A stretch of 64,000 bases of DNA from positions 62,001 to 126,000 of the forward strand of contig CAWCGU010000006.1 of assembly GCA_963795195.1 (NCBI GenBank), in the 5' to 3' direction. The position numbers and the translations under genes are program-made. Under the pieces are notes generated by a model. That model did not search any database, was not told the DNA's origin, and saw only the letters and a list, made by a program, of their open reading frames with translations. The stretch comes from CAWCGU01 sp963795195 (lineage in GTDB: Bacteria > Actinomycetota > Thermoleophilia > Solirubrobacterales > 70-9). Below are positions 33,028-41,631 of this stretch, one piece after another (position 1 is the stretch's first letter; each line of letters starts with the position of its first letter).

Positions 33028-33523
33028 AGGACGCCCCTTTCCCAGCGCCCTCGAGCTGCTCGAGGAGATGAACGCGCTCTTCGACGAGTCGGACTTCAAG
33101 ACGGTCAGAACAACGCTCGAGGAGCGGGCCACGAGTGAACAGGCGCGCGCTGCGCTCGGCGGCTTCCAGGACTTCCAGGAGCGGGCGGTTGACCCTGACC
33201 TGGTGATCGACTACAGGGAGCTGGGGCCGGAGGGAATCACTCCCGGCGGCAGCAGCACGTACCGCGGCTGGGACGGGTGGCTCGAACACTGGCGGGTCTG
33301 GTTCGAAGCCTGGGACGCAATCAAGACCGAGCAGCGCAACCTCGAGGAGATCGACCGCGACAGGGTGTTGATCTGGTCAACCGGCTGGGTGCGAGGCCGC
33401 GGCAGCGGCGCCCAGCTGCCCTGGAGCTCAGCGTTCTCGATCTGGACCGTGCGCGAGGGCAAGATCATCAGGATCGACGGCTACCCGACGCGCGAGCGGG
33501 CGCTTGAGGCCGCTCAAGCCTGA
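33020..33523 (+). CDS. SnoaL/NTF2-like domain protein
   Basis: A 167-residue protein starting at the ATG at 33020, which overlaps the dapF stop by 8 bp. It contains LELLEEMNALFDESDFKTV, then YRGWDGWLEHWRVWFEAWDA, a hallmark NTF2-like segment, and the strands RVLIWSTGWVRGRGSGAQL and IWTVREGKIIRIDGYPTRE. The G-W-x-W pattern matches proteins of the SnoaL-like group. Its position directly after dapF, with a similar protein directly before dapF, suggests co-regulation but not a defined function. Confidence 0.72.
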   Translation: MSEGRPFPSALELLEEMNALFDESDFKTVRTTLEERATSEQARAALGGFQDFQERAVDPDLVIDYRELGPEGITPGGSSTYRGWDGWLEHWRVWFEAWDAIKTEQRNLEEIDRDRVLIWSTGWVRGRGSGAQLPWSSAFSIWTVREGKIIRIDGYPTRERALEAAQA

Positions 33524-33553
33524 ATCGCTACAAGGGCTACCAGGAAGCTCGGC

Positions 33554-33559
33554 TACCCT
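33554..33559 (+). promoter_or_regulatory. -10 element of the dapL-like gene
   Basis: TACCCT, ending 10 nt before the ATG at 33570; no ribosome binding site. Confidence 0.4.
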
Positions 33560-33569
33560 CTCGCGCTTC

Positions 33570-34746
33570 ATGGCTCTGACAGACCCAGCAAAGCGCCTCG
33601 ACGCGATCCCCCCGTACGCCTTCGCAGAGCTCGAAAAGCGCATCGTCGACAAAAAGGCCGCCGGCATCGACGTGATCAGCCTCGGCATCGGGGATCCCGA
33701 CCTGCCGACCTATCCGCAGATCGTCACGGCTGCCCAGGCCGCCGTTGCCGATCCCACGACCCACCAGTATCCGTCCAACCGAGGGCGCGACGAGTTCCGC
33801 GAGGCATTCGCCCGCTTCTATGGTCGCCGCTTCGGCGTCGAGATCGACCCCGGCTCCGAGGTGATCCCCGCGATCGGCGCCAAGGAGTGCATCTACAACC
33901 TCTGCTTTGCCTTCCTGGACCCGGGCGACGTCGCGCTTGCGGCCGACCCCGGCTACCCCGTCTACACAGCCGGCCCGACGCTCGCAGGTGCCGAGCCCGT
34001 ACTGCTGCCACTTGTCCCCGAGCTGGGCTTCGTGCCCGACCTCGACACCGTCGACGAGTTCGCCTGGGGCAAGGCGCGGCTGCTCTTTCTCAACTATCCG
34101 AACAACCCGACCGGCGCTGTCGTCCCGGAGGGCTTTTTCGAGCGCGTCGTCGAGCTGGCCCGCAAGCACGAGGTGCTGGTGGTCCACGACAACGCTTACT
34201 CGGAGACCACCTACGACGGCTACGTGGCGCCGAGCTTCCTCGCCACCCCCGGGGCCAGGGACGTCGGAGTCGAGGTCTTCTCGCTCTCCAAGGGCTTCAA
34301 CATGACCGGCTGGCGCTGCGCCGCGATTCTCGGCAATGCCGATGCCGTCGCCTCCTACTGGCGGCTCAAGACCAACGTTGACTCGGGTCTGCTTCGAAGC
34401 CGTGCAGCTGGCCGGGGCTGCAGCACTCGAGAACTCGGACGAGCCACTGGCAGAGATGAACGCCATCTACGCTCACCGTCGCGATCTCGTCGTCGATGCG
34501 CTCGCCGCGATCGGTGTCGAAGTCACGGCCCCGAAGGGAACGATCTACATCTGGGCCCCCGTTCCCGAGGGGCACAGCTCGACGACTTTCGCCGAGCTGG
34601 TGCTCGAGGAGGCGGCAGTCGTCGTCTCGCCGGGGTCGATGTACGGCCCGAGCGGCGAGGGCTTTTTCCGAATCTCCCTGACCACGCCCGACGCGCGCCT
34701 CACCGAGGCCGTCGAGCGCATGCGCGAGCACCTCGGGCGTAGCTGA
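33570..34746 (+). CDS. dapL: LL-diaminopimelate aminotransferase-like PLP enzyme, frameshifted as sequenced
   Basis: A class I/II aminotransferase of about 391 residues after repair. Signature parts: ISLGIGDPDLPTYPQIV, HQYPSNRGRDEFREAFARFY, LFLNYPNNPTGAVVP, the PLP lysine in VFSLSKGFNMTGWRCAA, and FFRISLTTPDARLTEAVER at the C-terminus. The frame breaks at 34392; removing one base gives NVDSGLFEAVQLAGAAALEN. The SKGFNMTGWR stretch matches the LL-DAP aminotransferase branch, which would bypass DapD/C/E, and dapA, dapB and dapF are in the window. Other aminotransferase substrates are possible. Confidence 0.8.
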
Positions 34747-34772
34747 GCCGTTTGTCCGGCTAACGCCGGGCG

Positions 34773-35696
34773 GTGACTGTGCCGATGGCAGGGGCGGGAG
34801 CGGCCCCTGCGGGCTTGTACTTGCTGCTGATGATCGAACTTGGAATCACACTCGCCCTGCTTTGCGCCCTTCTCGGGAACATCGCCATGCTCTGCAAGCA
34901 CCGCGGCGCCGTCGCCGCAGCGCAGGTCAGCTTCAGAGCACCCCTGCAGAGCGCCGCCGGCCTCTTTCGCTCGCGCTGGTGGTTGATCGGTTTCACGATC
35001 GCCCTCGGCTCCTGGGTCCTGCACGTCGGCGCGATCATGGTCGCTCCGCTCTCACTCGTGGAAGCCGTCGTTGCGGGCGGCCTCGTCCTGCTCGCCTACC
35101 CGGCCGAACGCTGGTTCGGATTCAAGCTGGGACGCCGCGAGTGGTGTGGGCTTGCGCTCGCTGCCGTCGGGCTTGCTTTGCTCGCCCTGACCACCGATCT
35201 CGAGGCCACCGGCAGTCACTCGGGCTACTCCGTTGCGGCGATGATCTCGTTCGAGGCGGCGCTGGTCGCCGTCGGCGTCGCCCTGCTCGGCTCCGGGGCG
35301 ATCGATCGGGTCCAGCATCGCCACGGCGAACTTCTGGCGGTGGCGGCGGGCCTGCTGGTCGGAGTCACGCACGTCGCCATCAAGGCGCTGAGCGGGACCG
35401 TGCCCGGCGACATGACCTCGCTCCTCAGCCCCTGGATCGTCGTCGCGCTTCTCGCGGCGGTGCTCGGCTTCTTTGCCCTTGCCCGTGGCCTGCAGGTGGG
35501 GGACGGGCTGACCGTGATCGCGCTCTCGAGCGTCGCCGCCAACTGTTCGGCGATCCTGGGCGGCGTGCTGGTCTTCGGCGATCCGATCGGTGACGACCCG
35601 TCCGGCATCGTCCTGCGCAGCGCCGCATTCGCCGCTGTGATCTTCGCTGCGGCCCTGATGCCTGGGCCGGTTCGCGCCGCCCGAGCCGCGGTCTGA
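34773..35696 (+). CDS. DMT-superfamily (EamA-like) membrane transporter
   Basis: A 307-residue protein with about nine to ten hydrophobic segments, such as LYLLLMIELGITLALLCALL, LIGFTIALGSWVLHVGAIMV, LVEAVVAGGLVLLAYP and the second-half repeat VVALLAAVLGFFALARGLQV. The internal duplication and short loops fit the drug/metabolite transporter fold. The substrate is unknown. The first in-frame start is GTG 34773; GTG 34779 and ATG 34785 are equally plausible. It follows the aminotransferase gene by 26 bp and converges with the SDR gene. Confidence 0.75.
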   Translation: MTVPMAGAGAAPAGLYLLLMIELGITLALLCALLGNIAMLCKHRGAVAAAQVSFRAPLQSAAGLFRSRWWLIGFTIALGSWVLHVGAIMVAPLSLVEAVVAGGLVLLAYPAERWFGFKLGRREWCGLALAAVGLALLALTTDLEATGSHSGYSVAAMISFEAALVAVGVALLGSGAIDRVQHRHGELLAVAAGLLVGVTHVAIKALSGTVPGDMTSLLSPWIVVALLAAVLGFFALARGLQVGDGLTVIALSSVAANCSAILGGVLVFGDPIGDDPSGIVLRSAAFAAVIFAAALMPGPVRAARAAV

Positions 35697-35700
35697 GCGC

Positions 35701-36702
35701 TCAGGCGGGGGCGACGGAGGGCAGCTTGCCTTCGGCCTCGAGCATGTCGCGAATGCCCTCTTCAAGGCTCCGAGGTGAGTAGCCGAGCTTCTCGACCGCT
35801 TTGTCCTGCTTGGCCCAGAAGGTGACTCCGTCGGAGGAACTGATCAGCTCACGAAGGTTCGGCGGCTGACCCATCACCTTGCCGACCGCGGCCCCGAACG
35901 GAGTCATCATCTTGATCATCGGTGTCGGGATGCTCACGCGCGGCGGCCTGCGGCCCGAGACCTGGCGACCGACCCGATCAGACCGCGCATCGTCGTGATC
36001 TCCCCGCCGAGCACGTAGGACTCTCCGACCTCACCCTTGTCGAGGGCCAGTATCACGCCCATCGGCGACATCTTCGACGTGGACCATGTTCATGCCGAGG
36101 TCGGGGAAGGGGAGGGCGGGCAGGCGGCCCTTGAGGAAGTCGTGCATCTGTTTGCCCAGCGCCGAGTGATCCTTGGGCCCGTAGACGCCGCCGGGCTGGA
36201 CGATCACGCACGGCAGCCCCATCGAGATCAGCTCCTTGGCGACCTGATGCGCCTCGTACTTGGTCTGCTCGTAGTAGGAGGTGAAGCTCTCACCCGGGTG
36301 CTCGTAGGTCTCGTCGACCACCTGACCGTGTGTGTTCCCGAAAGCCGCCACGGTTGACACGTAGACGACCTTGGGCGCCTTCGCCTGAAGCGCCGCGGCA
36401 AGCACGTTGCCCGTTCCCTCGACATTTGCGACCCGCATCTGCTCGTGTTCGGACTCGGGAATGCCGACCTCGTAGATCGCCGCCCCATGGATCACAGCCT
36501 CGGCGCCGTCGATGCCCTTGGCGAGCGCGTCAACGTCTGTCAGTTCGCCCGGCCAGATGCGACAGCCGATCTTCTTCAGATCCGCGGCCTTGTCGGGGTT
36601 GCGGACCAGTACGCGAACGTCGTCGCCCCGCTCGATCAGCTTGCGGGCGACGTGGCCGCCGATGAAGCCGGTTCCGCCTGTCATGAAGATCCGTTTGCTC
36701 AT
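35701..36702 (-). pseudogene. NAD-dependent epimerase/dehydratase (extended SDR), two frameshifts as sequenced
   Basis: The N-terminus MSKRIFMTGGTGFIGGHVAR has the TGGTGFIG Rossmann motif, followed by IHGAAIYEVGIPESEHEQMR, the Ser of VVYVSTVAAFG, and the YxxxK of SYYEQTKYEAHQVA. After VHVEDVADG the frame breaks: removing one base at 36058-36060 continues ILALDKGEVGESYVLGGEI. A second break lies near 35938-35943 before VSIPTPMIKMMTPFG. The repaired protein is about 334 residues. Relatives act on nucleotide sugars, hydroxysteroids or flavonoid-like ketones. TAGGGT ends 6 nt before the ATG. It is divergent from hflX. Confidence 0.78.
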
Positions 36703-36708
36703 GTCCTA

Positions 36709-36714
36709 ACCCTA
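36709..36714 (-). promoter_or_regulatory. -10 element of the SDR gene
   Basis: TAGGGT on the minus strand, ending 6 nt before the ATG at 36702. Confidence 0.4.
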
Positions 36715-36773
36715 TCTGCGCGCCAAATCCGGGGGCAACAGGCTACGCCTGGCCAGCCGGCTGGTCGGACGCA

Positions 36774-36779
36774 TACACT
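36774..36779 (+). promoter_or_regulatory. -10 element of hflX
   Basis: TACACT, ending 7 nt before the GTG at 36787; no ribosome binding site and no clear -35. Confidence 0.45.
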
Positions 36780-36786
36780 GGACCGA

Positions 36787-38136
36787 GTGTCACGATCGAC
36801 CGGCAAAAGCACCAACCCGGCCGCGCACAGCCGGAGCAAAGCGGGGGTCCAGAACCGCCGTGCGCGGCAGCGAGCGCTCGCCGTCGCCGTAGCGCCGGAC
36901 ACCGCCGCCGAAGATCCGCTGGCCGAGCTCAAGGAGCTGCTGCGCACGGCCGGCGTCGCCACGGCAGGCGAGATGATCCAGCACCGCGACGCGCCCGATC
37001 CCGACCGCTACCTCGGCCGCGGCAAGCTCGAGGAGCTCAAGACCGAGATCAAGCGTCAGAACGCGAATCTCGTGGCGGTCGACGACGAACTGTTGCCGCG
37101 TCAGGAGCGAAATCTCGAGAAGGCGCTCGACGTACCGGTGATCGATCGCACCGCCGTCATCCTCGACATCTTCGCTGACCATGCCCATTCGGCCGAGGGC
37201 AAGCTTCAGGTGGAGCTTGCGCAGCTCGAATACAACCTCGCCCGCATGCGCGGCCTCTGGACGCACCTCGAGCGCCTCGGCGCCGGCCGCTTGGACGGGG
37301 GCATCGGCACCAGGGGGCCGGGTGAGTCCCAGATCGAGACAGATCGCCGGCTTGCCCGTGACCGCATCTCGAAGCTGCGCCGCCGCCTGCGCGAGGTCGA
37401 GGCCAACCGCGGCGTCATGCGCGCACGGCGCGCTTCAAGCGCGGTGCCGCAGATAGCTCTCGCCGGCTATACCAACGCGGGGAAGTCGACCCTGCTCAAT
37501 GCCATGACGGGTGCCGCGGCCGGGGTTGGGGAAAGGCTTTTCCACACACTCGATCCGACGACCCGCTCCTACGAGTTCGGCGGGCGGCAGTACCTCCTCA
37601 CAGACACCGTCGGCTTCATCCGCAAGCTCCCGCATCAGCTCGTCGAGGCTTTCAAGGCCACGCTGGAGGAGACGGTGCTCGCTGATCTGATCCTGCACGT
37701 CGTGGACGCTTCGGAGCCGGAGGCGCTACGCCGCGAGTCGATATCGGCCGTCACAGTCGTGCTCAAGGAAATGGGCGCCGACGAAGCCCCGCGACTGTTT
37801 GTCTTCAACAAGCTCGACCTCCTCGGCGAGGAAGACCGCCGCTCGCTGCTGGTCGAGAACCCAAAGGCGATCGGAATCTCGGCAGTAACCGGCGCCGGCC
37901 TCTCCGAGCTTCGCGCACGCATCGAGGTCGCGTTCTCCGAGTCGCTTGAGCCGATGGAGCTGCTGCTCCCGTATCAGGAGGGCGGACGCCTCTCGGAGCT
38001 TTACGAGCTCGCCGGCGACCTCGAGCGCGAGGAGACCTCCGACGGCGTCCGGATTCGCGTCCGGTTACCGCGCGCACTCAGCCACCGCTTCAGCGAGTTT
38101 TCGGTAAATGGAGCTCCGGTTCCGGCGCCTGAGTGA
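36787..38136 (+). CDS. hflX: GTPase HflX
   Basis: HflX is a ribosome-binding GTPase that splits stalled or stressed 70S ribosomes. From the GTG at 36787 the protein is 449 residues. It has the N-terminal HflX domain (GEMIQHRDAPDPDRYLGRGK, VDDELLPRQERNLEKAL, DRTAVILDIFADHAHSAEGK), the coiled-coil helices, and a G domain with G1 ALAGYTNAGKSTLLNA (near 227), G3 TDTVGFIRKLP and G4 FVFNKLDLL. The basic N-terminal 30 residues are poorly conserved. A longer frame to 36445 is antisense to the SDR gene and is not supported. dut begins inside its last 29 bp. Confidence 0.92.
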   Translation: MSRSTGKSTNPAAHSRSKAGVQNRRARQRALAVAVAPDTAAEDPLAELKELLRTAGVATAGEMIQHRDAPDPDRYLGRGKLEELKTEIKRQNANLVAVDDELLPRQERNLEKALDVPVIDRTAVILDIFADHAHSAEGKLQVELAQLEYNLARMRGLWTHLERLGAGRLDGGIGTRGPGESQIETDRRLARDRISKLRRRLREVEANRGVMRARRASSAVPQIALAGYTNAGKSTLLNAMTGAAAGVGERLFHTLDPTTRSYEFGGRQYLLTDTVGFIRKLPHQLVEAFKATLEETVLADLILHVVDASEPEALRRESISAVTVVLKEMGADEAPRLFVFNKLDLLGEEDRRSLLVENPKAIGISAVTGAGLSELRARIEVAFSESLEPMELLLPYQEGGRLSELYELAGDLEREETSDGVRIRVRLPRALSHRFSEFSVNGAPVPAPE

Positions 38137-38539
38137 GGCCGCGCTCGTTCCCGAGCGCGCCCACGACGGCGATGCGGGATTGGACCTGCACGCGGTCGAG
38201 GCGGCCCGCCTCGCGCCAGGCGAACGCGCGAGCGTCGGCGTCGGGCTCGCCGTCGAGATCCCGCCGGGGTACGCCGGCCTGGTGCTGCCGCGCTCCGGAC
38301 TGGCGGCGCGTCACGGGATCGCGCTCGTCAATGCGCCGGGTCTGATCGACTGCGGCTACCGAGGTGAGATCAGGGTGCTGCTGCTCAACACCGATCACGA
38401 AGCCACCTTCGAGATTGCCCCGGGCGACCGAATCGCCCAGCTGCTGATCACGCCCTACGCCCAGGTGGAGCCCCTGGAGGCCGCGGAGCTGACCGACAGC
38501 ATCCGCGGCGAAGGCGGCTTCGGCTCAAGCGGTCGCTAG
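38108..38539 (+). CDS. dut: dUTP diphosphatase
   Basis: Trimeric dUTPase converts dUTP to dUMP, keeping uracil out of DNA. All five motifs are present in 143 residues: DGDAGLDLHAV (I), LPRSGLAARHG (II), NAPGLIDCGYRGEIRVLL (III), PGDRIAQLLI (IV) and the C-terminal arm RGEGGFGSSG (V), which closes over the active site. The ATG overlaps the hflX end by 29 bp, so they are co-translated. It converges with the methyltransferase gene by 4 bp. Confidence 0.95.
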   Translation: MELRFRRLSEAALVPERAHDGDAGLDLHAVEAARLAPGERASVGVGLAVEIPPGYAGLVLPRSGLAARHGIALVNAPGLIDCGYRGEIRVLLLNTDHEATFEIAPGDRIAQLLITPYAQVEPLEAAELTDSIRGEGGFGSSGR

Positions 38540-39315
38540 GGCCGAGTTGCCCCGAAGGTGAGGACCGTCGAACCGACGTGGGCCTCTGTGGGGGGAATCG
38601 CGCGGCGGCGGTGGATGCTCAGACCAGCCGCCGCCGCCGCCGCTTCCAGCTCTCCGGGCTTCACCCGGGCGAGGCGCTCCACCCAGATCGACTCCGCCAG
38701 ATCGCCGGTGGGGGGCACCGCCCTCCGCCTCCTCAGGACCTCGAGGCCTCCATCCGACGCCTCGCGGACCTCCATCGGGAGGCTGGTGTACACCCAGCCG
38801 TCGCGCTCGAGCATGTCAGGCAGCAGTTCGACTCCGCCGGAGTAGTTGCCCGCTTCGGCCGCTGCTTCATCGAGCACCGCGAAGACCGCTACGCCCCCGG
38901 GCTCCAGAGAGCCGGTGATCGAGTCGAGCATCCGCTGCCGATCGGCTGCTGAAGCGATCAGGTGCGCGAGCTGCATCGGCGCGACAACGAGCTTGAATCG
39001 CCGGCCGAGGTCCAGATCGCGGGCGTCCGCCGTCAGCGCCTCGACAGGGACGCCTTCACCTTCGGCCCTGGCTTCGACTGCACCGACGAGCCTCGGATCG
39101 CAATCTGCGGCAGTGACTGCAAACCCCCGGCGCGCGAGGTGCAGAGCCACGCGCCCGCTGCCGCAGCCGAGCTCGAGGATCGGTCCGCCGGCTGCCTGCG
39201 CAAGCTGAGCCCAAAGCGGCAGATCGGCGGCGTAGGCGCCGTTTTCGACATCGCTCCAGACGATCGGGTCCGCGAGCCGGGCCGCAGCCTCGCCGGGCTC
39301 GCCGCCGCCGGTCAC
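38536..39315 (-). CDS. Class I SAM-dependent methyltransferase
   Basis: A 259-residue methyltransferase with motif I PILELGCGSGRVALHLAR, the acidic loop VTAADCDPRLV, ADARDLDLG and the motif IV-like VVAPMQLAHLIAS, consistent with the Methyltransf_25/11 group. The substrate is not evident. It starts at a GTG that overlaps the stop of the lipid-kinase gene (GTGA), so the two form an operon. An effect on a lipid or quinone would fit that partner, but this is only a guess. Confidence 0.8.
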   Translation of the reverse strand: MTGGGEPGEAAARLADPIVWSDVENGAYAADLPLWAQLAQAAGGPILELGCGSGRVALHLARRGFAVTAADCDPRLVGAVEARAEGEGVPVEALTADARDLDLGRRFKLVVAPMQLAHLIASAADRQRMLDSITGSLEPGGVAVFAVLDEAAAEAGNYSGGVELLPDMLERDGWVYTSLPMEVREASDGGLEVLRRRRAVPPTGDLAESIWVERLARVKPGELEAAAAAAGLSIHRRRAIPPTEAHVGSTVLTFGATRP

Positions 39316-40205
39316 TCCGGGACGAGCGCAGGAGCGATCAGGCCGAGAGCGCCGGGAAGCAGCGTGGCTTTCAGCGGCGTGTCGACGAAATGATCACCGT
39401 CGGTATAGACCGCGAACGGTCGATCCGTGGTGACCTCGATCACCGCTCCGCTCAGGACCGTGATCTCCTCCCGCCCGACGTGGGCCCCTTTGAAAACACC
39501 GGGAAAGCCCCGCAGGAAGGTCAGCTTCGGGACGTCCGCCGTGCAGATGACGTGGAAGAGGCCGTCGTCGAGCTCGGCCATCGGCGCGATCATCATCCCG
39601 CCGCCATAACAGCGACTGTTGGCGATCGCGACCGAGTATCCGGTGAACCCGAAGGGCTCGCCGTCGACCCTGAGCTCGAAGCGGGCCGGCTTCCAGGCCG
39701 CCAGCGCCCGCAGCGCCGCGTACAGGTAGACAGCCTGGCCGCGCACGAATTTCGCCTCATTTGCGATCCGGTTGGCGTCCGAGTCGAAGCCGAAGCTGGC
39801 GAGCCCGAGAAAGCGGTGGTCGTTGACCACGCCGACATCGATTTCGCGGACGTGTCCGGCGGCCAGCACGTCAACCGCGGCAGCGATGTCGCCGCGGGGA
39901 ATGCCGAGCACGCGGGCCAGATCGTTGCCGCGACCGCCCGGCAGGATGCCCATCGCAGACCCGGAACCGGCGAGCGCCCCGCCGATCATCCCGATCAACC
40001 CGTCGCCGCTCATCACGACTGGGATCTTGTCGTCCGCGACCGCCTGGAGTGCTGCCTCGCGGCCGTGTTCGAGATCGGTCGTGCGCACGAGCTCGAACTC
40101 GATCGCGTGCCCGCGCAGGGCTTCTTGGGCGTCCGGCAAGAGCCTGTCGGCGCCGCCCCCTCCTGCGGAAGGATTGGCGATCAGGACGATCGGCTTCTCC
40201 AGCAT
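39312..40205 (-). CDS. Diacylglycerol kinase-catalytic domain lipid kinase (YegS/DagK-like)
   Basis: A 297-residue member of the DAGK_cat family. The N-terminus PIVLIANPSAGGGGADRLLP and the GGDGT-like stretch VVMSGDGLIGMIGGAL (usually GGDGT) with LPGGRGNDLARVLGI are typical. NDHRFLGLASFGFDSD and TDGDHFVDTPLK mark the C-terminal domain. Note Ser-Gly-Asp-Gly-Leu where most members have GGDGT; the key Asp and Gly are kept. It likely phosphorylates diacylglycerol or a related lipid. The ATG at 40205 has TAAGGT 8 nt upstream; the longer frame runs antisense through the divergent hydrolase and is rejected. Confidence 0.85.
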   Translation of the reverse strand: MLEKPIVLIANPSAGGGGADRLLPDAQEALRGHAIEFELVRTTDLEHGREAALQAVADDKIPVVMSGDGLIGMIGGALAGSGSAMGILPGGRGNDLARVLGIPRGDIAAAVDVLAAGHVREIDVGVVNDHRFLGLASFGFDSDANRIANEAKFVRGQAVYLYAALRALAAWKPARFELRVDGEPFGFTGYSVAIANSRCYGGGMMIAPMAELDDGLFHVICTADVPKLTFLRGFPGVFKGAHVGREEITVLSGAVIEVTTDRPFAVYTDGDHFVDTPLKATLLPGALGLIAPALVPE

Positions 40206-40213
40206 CGCGCCGG

Positions 40214-40219
40214 ACCTTA
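40214..40219 (-). promoter_or_regulatory. -10 element of the lipid kinase operon
   Basis: TAAGGT on the minus strand, ending 8 nt before the ATG at 40205. It lies within a 48-bp divergent promoter region. Confidence 0.4.
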
Positions 40220-40239
40220 TCGCCGCAGCAAAGCGTCTA

Positions 40240-40245
40240 TACGCT
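40240..40245 (+). promoter_or_regulatory. -10 element of the hydrolase gene
   Basis: TACGCT, ending 8 nt before the TTG at 40254, on the other strand of the same divergent region. Confidence 0.4.
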
Positions 40246-40253
40246 GTCGACGC

Positions 40254-41159
40254 TTGACCGACGCCGCGTTTGATCACACACAGGCCTGGGATGGGCCGCT
40301 CAGCCCCGGCGGTCCCGACCCGTCGCGCTTCGAGACGATCCGGGACGACGTCACTTTGGCGGGGGAGCGGCTCGGCGAAGGCCCGGCCCTGGTCTTGCTC
40401 CATGGCCTCTCGGCAGGGCGCCGCTACGTCCTGCACGGATCCAAGGTGGCACCCCGCAGGGGTTTGTCCGCGATCGCCTACGACGCCAGGGGACATGGCG
40501 AATCCCGAGGCGGGGGCCAGCACTCGAGTTATGACTACCCGACGCTTGCCGGCGACCTGGCTGCGGTGATTGCTGAGCAAGCGGGCCAGGGCCGCGTGAT
40601 TTTGGCCGGCCACTCGATGGGAGCGCACACCTGCGTGGCGTACGCGCTCGAGAGCGCCGACAGAGTGGCCGGGCTCGTCCTGATCGGACCGGCGACGCGC
40701 GCGACCCCGCCGCTTCCCGAGACACTGGCGTACTGGGGCGAGTTGGCGAGCGCGCTGGACAACGGCGGGGTGGACGCGTTTCTCGAGCGCCTCGGTGCCG
40801 ACTACGAGCCCGAATGGCGCGAGCGCGTGCTCGGCTTCACACGTGAGCGCATGGCGATCCACCGGGACCTGCAGGCCGTCGCCAGAGCACTGCGCGAGGT
40901 GCCGGCGTCGCTGCCGTTCGAGGGACTCGGAGAGCTTGAGTTTCTCGACGTCCCGGCGCTCGTGGTCGCCAGCCACGACGCGGCCGACCCCGGACACCCC
41001 TATGCGGTCGCCGAAGAGTGGTCGCAGCGACTCCCGCAGGCTCGCCTGCTCAGCGAACCCGACGGCGCGGCGCCACTGGCCTGGCAGGGCGGCAGGCTGT
41101 CGCGGGAGATCCTGCGATTTGCAGCCGAGCCGCCGGTGCGCGAGCGCCTCGGGGCGTAG
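40254..41159 (+). CDS. Alpha/beta hydrolase
   Basis: A 301-residue hydrolase from a TTG at 40254, supported by the TANNNT hexamer 8 nt upstream. It has the oxyanion motif LVLLHGLSAGRRYVLHG, YDARGHGESRGGG and the nucleophile elbow ILAGHSMGAHTCVA. The expected catalytic His near the C-terminus is not in a standard context: the end reads LLSEPDGAAPLAWQGGRLSR. This may be a divergent or inactive member. Reading further upstream would make it antisense to the lipid kinase, which is not credible. The peroxiredoxin gene follows after 9 bp but has its own -10. Confidence 0.8.
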   Translation: MTDAAFDHTQAWDGPLSPGGPDPSRFETIRDDVTLAGERLGEGPALVLLHGLSAGRRYVLHGSKVAPRRGLSAIAYDARGHGESRGGGQHSSYDYPTLAGDLAAVIAEQAGQGRVILAGHSMGAHTCVAYALESADRVAGLVLIGPATRATPPLPETLAYWGELASALDNGGVDAFLERLGADYEPEWRERVLGFTRERMAIHRDLQAVARALREVPASLPFEGLGELEFLDVPALVVASHDAADPGHPYAVAEEWSQRLPQARLLSEPDGAAPLAWQGGRLSREILRFAAEPPVRERLGA

Positions 41160-41162
41160 CCT
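41157..41162 (+). promoter_or_regulatory. -10 element of the BCP peroxiredoxin gene
   Basis: TAGCCT overlaps the stop codon of the hydrolase gene and ends 6 nt before the GTG at 41169. Confidence 0.4.
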
Positions 41163-41168
41163 GGGAAA

Positions 41169-41624
41169 GTGGCTGCGCTGGATCTAGGAGAGGGCGCTCC
41201 GGACTTCTCGCTCGCGGGGACCGACTCACGCACGTACCGTCTGTCGGATTACCACGGGATCGGGGTGATCCTGGCGTTCTACCCCGGCGACTTCACTGCG
41301 GTCTGCACCCGCCAGCTCTGCGCCTATCGCGATGACTCCGATCGGCTGGCAAAGCTGGGGGTCGAGGTCCTCGGCATCTCCCCGCAGTCCGTCGACTCCC
41401 ACGAGCGCTTCGCGGCCAAGCACGGCCTGACCGTACCGCTGCTCGCCGATACCGAAAAGCTGGCGGCACGCGCCTACGGCGTCCTCGGGCCGATGGGCAT
41501 CGTCCGTCGTTCCATCTTCGTGATTGACGCCAACCTGATCGTCCGCTACCGAGACATCAAGACCTTCGGTCTCACCTACGCCAGCGCGGCGCAACTGGAG
41601 ATGGCCGCGTCGTCCCTTCGCTGA
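41169..41624 (+). CDS. Peroxiredoxin, BCP/PrxQ type
   Basis: A 151-residue thiol peroxidase. The active-site loop AFYPGDFTAVCTRQLCAYRD contains the peroxidatic Cys and a second Cys five residues later, the arrangement of atypical 2-Cys PrxQ/BCP enzymes. PxxxT is intact. It would reduce alkyl and hydrogen peroxides with thioredoxin as electron donor; a thioredoxin-TPR protein is encoded at 46.1 kb. The GTG start is supported by the -10 element. It converges with the DUF3052 gene. Confidence 0.9.
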   Translation: MAALDLGEGAPDFSLAGTDSRTYRLSDYHGIGVILAFYPGDFTAVCTRQLCAYRDDSDRLAKLGVEVLGISPQSVDSHERFAAKHGLTVPLLADTEKLAARAYGVLGPMGIVRRSIFVIDANLIVRYRDIKTFGLTYASAAQLEMAASSLR

Positions 41625-41631
41625 CCCGCCC

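Noticed and set aside
22416..36060. Programmed +1 ribosomal frameshifting as the cause of all the frame breaks
   Set aside because: The sites share no slippery sequence or common stop context, and miaA would need three successive shifts.
39390..40253. N-terminal extension of the hydrolase at 40254
   Set aside because: It would be antisense to the well-supported lipid-kinase gene and adds no recognisable domain.
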